Shown: one piece after another, positions 49,389 to 51,692 of the stretch | Layout of the letters: every line of letters begins with the position of its first letter | Numbering within the stretch: position 1 is the first letter of the stretch | Assembly (NCBI GenBank): GCA_947498985.1 | Contig: CANMMF010000018.1 | Location: 1-51,692, forward strand | DNA from: an uncultured Paracoccaceae bacterium | GTDB taxonomy: Bacteria > Pseudomonadota > Alphaproteobacteria > Rhodobacterales > Rhodobacteraceae | Length of the DNA: 51,692 nt | Direction of reading: 5' to 3' | Made by a program: the position numbers and the translations under genes | The notes under the pieces: model-generated | The model's input: the letters and a program-made list of their open reading frames with translations, nothing else | The model's database searches: none | What the model was told of the DNA's origin: nothing

Positions 49389-51692
49389 TCAGAACAGGAA
49401 ATCCGTGGCGTCCAGATCACCAATATCGACGCCGTTGAGCCGGATCGTGTTGCCTAGCCCGTCGCTGATCAGCACGCCGTCAGCGATTGGATCCATGTGG
49501 TTGTCCTCCAGATCGGTGAAGTCGGTGATTGCCGTCACGGCGGAGAGGTCGATCTCTTCGTTTGAATCGAGCGCGTCGAAATCGAGGATCGTATCCTGCC
49601 CCCAGCCATCTGCAAAGATGAACGTGTCCGACAGATTGCCGCCGTCCAGCCGATCATCGCCCGTGCCGCCTTCCAGCGTGTCGAGACCGCCCTGGCCGAA
49701 GAGCCGGTCGTTGTCCGCACCACCTTCGATCATGTCGTGACCGGCGGTGCCGAAGAGCAGATCATCGCCGCCGCCGCCCAGCAGCGTGTCATCTCCACTG
49801 CCGCCGATCTGACCGTCGTTGCCGTTGCCGCCGTCGAGTAGGTCGTCATCTGCGCCACCATCAAGGAAGTCGTTGCCGCCGACACCCAACAGGGTATCTT
49901 CGCCATCGCCGCCCAGGACCGTATCCGCGCCGCCCTGGCCGTTGAGGCTGTCATCGCCCTCTTCGCCGGAAAGCAGGTCATTGTCGGCACCACCAAAGAC
50001 CCGGTCATTCCCGGAGCCCCCCTCGAGTGTGTCGTCGCCTTCCTGGCCCGAGAGCATGTCATTGGCGTCGCCGCCGAGCATGGAATCGTCGCCGTCCCCG
50101 CCAAAGATCCGGTCATTGTCACTGCCGCCTTGCAGAGTATCCTGTCCGTTCTGACCGAACAGCCGGTCGCGGCCGCTGCCGCCGACAACCAGATCGTCAC
50201 CGGGCCCGCCCAGCAAGCGGTCAATCCCGCCGCGACCGAGAATGACATCGTGACCGGGCCCGCCAAGGATGGTGTCATTGCCGCCCAGGGCGTCGTAGTG
50301 GTCATCCCCCGCCAAAAGGTTGATGCTGTCATTGCCGGATGTGCCCACCATCGTGTCGTTGCCGGTTGTCGGGATGGTCTGGAAACTCGGGCCGTTCACA
50401 ATTGTGATTGTCGCATCAGGGATCACGCCGACAAATGGCGTCCCGCTGACCGGGGTGAGAGACAGCTCAAAGGTCTCGTCGGCTTCGTTCAGAATGTCGC
50501 CGAGGATTTCGATGGTGATGCCGGCATGGGTCTCGCCGACCCCAAAGGTCACCTGATTGTCGATCAGACGAAAGTCGCTGTCCAGCGTCGCGGTGATCCC
50601 CAGCGCGGTCACATCAAAGGTGATCTCGGCATTGGCCGGGCGCGATAGCACGACGGGGATATCGTATTGCGCTGCAGCGACGAACTGCTCACGGGTAATC
50701 GTTGGTGTGATGGCGACGGCCCGGTTCAGGCCCACGCCATCGTCATCGAGGATATACCCCAGCGTCTGCACGCTGTCACCGCCATCAGCGAAAGAGCCGC
50801 CGACGATGTCCGACAGTTCCAGAATGACGCTTTCGTCGCGCTCGTCGATGGTGTCGTGATTGATCTCGATGGAGATGGTCTTGGAGGTCTCGCCGGGGGC
50901 GAAGGTCAGGGTTCCGCTGGTGTAGATCGAGTTGAAGCCATACTCGAGATCCTCATCGGAGGCTGTCCCGCCCAGGGTGCGGTAGTCCAGCGAGACCGCG
51001 TCGAGCGAGGGCTCGGAGAGGGTGACGACGAAGTTCAGGTAGTTGTTGGTATTTTCGGTGTTGGTCGCAGAGGTGACGGAAACCACCGGCGCCGGCGCGG
51101 TGTCGTCGTCGCGGATCACCGCCTCACCGGCCAGCCCGGCAAAGCCGAGGCTCGGGGCGCCGGGCGCGTCAACGACCAGCGAGAAGCTCTCGGTCAGCTC
51201 GGGGATGGTGTCACCGTTGATCACGACCTCCACGGTTTTGACTTCTTCGCCGATGGCGAAGTTGAGGGTTCCGCTGGTGGCCACGTAATCCTCACCGGCC
51301 ACGGCCGAGATGTCCTCGGTGGCGTAGGTGACGCTGAAGGCGGTCGAGGCCGGTTGCGACAGGCGAACCTCGAAGACGGCAACTTTGGTGCCGCTGTCGC
51401 CTTCGACGACGGAGGGGTCAGAGACGAAAAGATCGAGATTGGAGCCCGCGCCGTCATTGTCGAGGATCACCCCGGTGGCCTGCAGGAGAATCTCGCCGCC
51501 GGCAAAGCTTGCATTCGAGGTGAGTTCCGACAGTTCCAGAATGACGCTTTCGTCGCGCTCGTCGATGGTGTCGTGATTGATCTCGATGGAGATGGTCTTG
51601 GAGGTCTCGCCGGGGGCGAAGGTCAGGGTTCCGCTGGTGTAGATCGAGTTGAAGCCATACTCGAGATCCTCATCGGAGGCTGTCCCGCCCAG
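49389..51692 (-). CDS. Large Calx-beta / RTX calcium-binding protein, N-terminus outside window
   Basis: The visible part is the C-terminal 767 residues, and the frame stays open to the window edge. From the N-terminal side come Calx-beta-type modules (FAPGETSKTISIEINHDTID; FAIGEEVKTVEVVINGDTIP), then from about the middle a long RTX array with more than twenty GGxGxDxxx units (GNDTILGGPGHDVILGRGGI and onwards). It ends TFIFADGWGQDTILDFDALD and NGVDIGDLDATDFLF, a type I secretion-like C-terminus. Likely a secreted adhesin or biofilm-matrix protein, stabilised by Ca2+. A 167-bp block is exactly repeated 717 bp apart, so the N-terminal modules are tandem copies. Confidence 0.85.
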   Translation of the reverse strand: MGGTASDEDLEYGFNSIYTSGTLTFAPGETSKTISIEINHDTIDERDESVILELSELTSNASFAGGEILLQATGVILDNDGAGSNLDLFVSDPSVVEGDSGTKVAVFEVRLSQPASTAFSVTYATEDISAVAGEDYVATSGTLNFAIGEEVKTVEVVINGDTIPELTESFSLVVDAPGAPSLGFAGLAGEAVIRDDDTAPAPVVSVTSATNTENTNNYLNFVVTLSEPSLDAVSLDYRTLGGTASDEDLEYGFNSIYTSGTLTFAPGETSKTISIEINHDTIDERDESVILELSDIVGGSFADGGDSVQTLGYILDDDGVGLNRAVAITPTITREQFVAAAQYDIPVVLSRPANAEITFDVTALGITATLDSDFRLIDNQVTFGVGETHAGITIEILGDILNEADETFELSLTPVSGTPFVGVIPDATITIVNGPSFQTIPTTGNDTMVGTSGNDSINLLAGDDHYDALGGNDTILGGPGHDVILGRGGIDRLLGGPGDDLVVGGSGRDRLFGQNGQDTLQGGSDNDRIFGGDGDDSMLGGDANDMLSGQEGDDTLEGGSGNDRVFGGADNDLLSGEEGDDSLNGQGGADTVLGGDGEDTLLGVGGNDFLDGGADDDLLDGGNGNDGQIGGSGDDTLLGGGGDDLLFGTAGHDMIEGGADNDRLFGQGGLDTLEGGTGDDRLDGGNLSDTFIFADGWGQDTILDFDALDSNEEIDLSAVTAITDFTDLEDNHMDPIADGVLISDGLGNTIRLNGVDIGDLDATDFLF
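50809..50975 (-). repeat. Calx-beta module repeat, copy 1
   Basis: Identical by eye over 167 bp to 51526-51692; the second copy is cut by the window edge. The offset is 717 bp, exactly 239 codons, so the repeat keeps the frame of the RTX/Calx-beta gene. Identity at DNA level points to recent duplication or gene conversion. Confidence 0.9.
51526..51692 (-). repeat. Calx-beta module repeat, copy 2 (truncated by window end)
   Basis: Second copy of the 167-bp block at 50809-50975. It continues to the last base of the window, so the true repeat is probably longer and there may be further copies outside. Confidence 0.9.

Noticed and set aside
1-51692. tRNA or rRNA genes
   Set aside because: No cloverleaf-like or rRNA-like sequence was noticed by reading; a covariance-model search was not possible here.

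Overview
The window looks like part of a Rhodobacteraceae (roseobacter-type) extrachromosomal replicon. It has a RepA (RPA-type) initiator with an iteron array, a ParA partition pair, two toxin-antitoxin modules (BrnT/BrnA and CcdA/CcdB), an orphan MobC and many IS elements or remnants. The coding DNA is GC-rich and roseobacter-like. The taxonomic call is an inference from gene families and replicon type; no 16S or chromosomal marker is present.

Layout. (1) 1-2836: stacked IS elements: a possible IS end, an IS3-family element (264-1493) with a damaged orfA/orfB junction, a second IS3 orfA fragment, and an IS30-family element (about 1732-2836). (2) 2825-23212: one minus-strand run of 20 genes, mostly overlapping by 4 bp, for a sialic-acid-like nonulosonate and its glycan. 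It reads legB, legC, legH, legI, legG, ptmE, an N-acetyl-sugar amidotransferase, hisH, hisF, ptmF-like, legF (CMP-sugar synthetase), ptmA-like, then an acyltransferase, two sulfotransferases, a flippase, a capsule-type glycosyltransferase, a polymerase, a second acyltransferase and two GT4-type glycosyltransferases. Upstream, in the same direction, is a phage tailspike-like beta-helix protein (23592-25433). (3) 25.67-26.75 kb: fragments of at least three IS elements that close the island. (4) 26789-30070: replicon backbone: partition pair, TAGCC-rich repeats, BrnT/BrnA, RepA and seven iterons. (5) 30169-41323: a second exopolysaccharide block: metallophosphatase, Wza-type outer-membrane lipoprotein, Wzc-type co-polymerase/tyrosine kinase, an RTX-like protein, CcdA/CcdB, an O-antigen ligase/polymerase-like protein, two small envelope proteins and an initiating phosphoglycosyltransferase. 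(6) 41689-48462: an OmpA-family protein followed by two exported caspase-family proteins. (7) 48597-51692: mobC, an IS3 remnant and the C-terminal 767 residues of a large Calx-beta/RTX protein that runs off the window.

How the parts fit. The left island has sugar synthesis, glycosyltransferases, flippase and polymerase but no initiating transferase, co-polymerase or outer-membrane exporter. The right block has exactly those. Together they could make one Wzx/Wzy-type surface polysaccharide, predicted to carry a legionaminic-acid-type sugar, probably with an acetamidino group and sulfate. The HisF homologue has lost the catalytic Asp11 of histidine biosynthesis, which fits a job of passing ammonia to sugar amidination.

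The most unusual items are the OmpA-caspase-caspase operon with EF-hand-like loops in both caspases, the amidination trio placed inside an otherwise ptm-ordered legionaminic cluster, the tailspike-like protein next to it, and a 98-nt nested hairpin between ccdB and the ligase gene.
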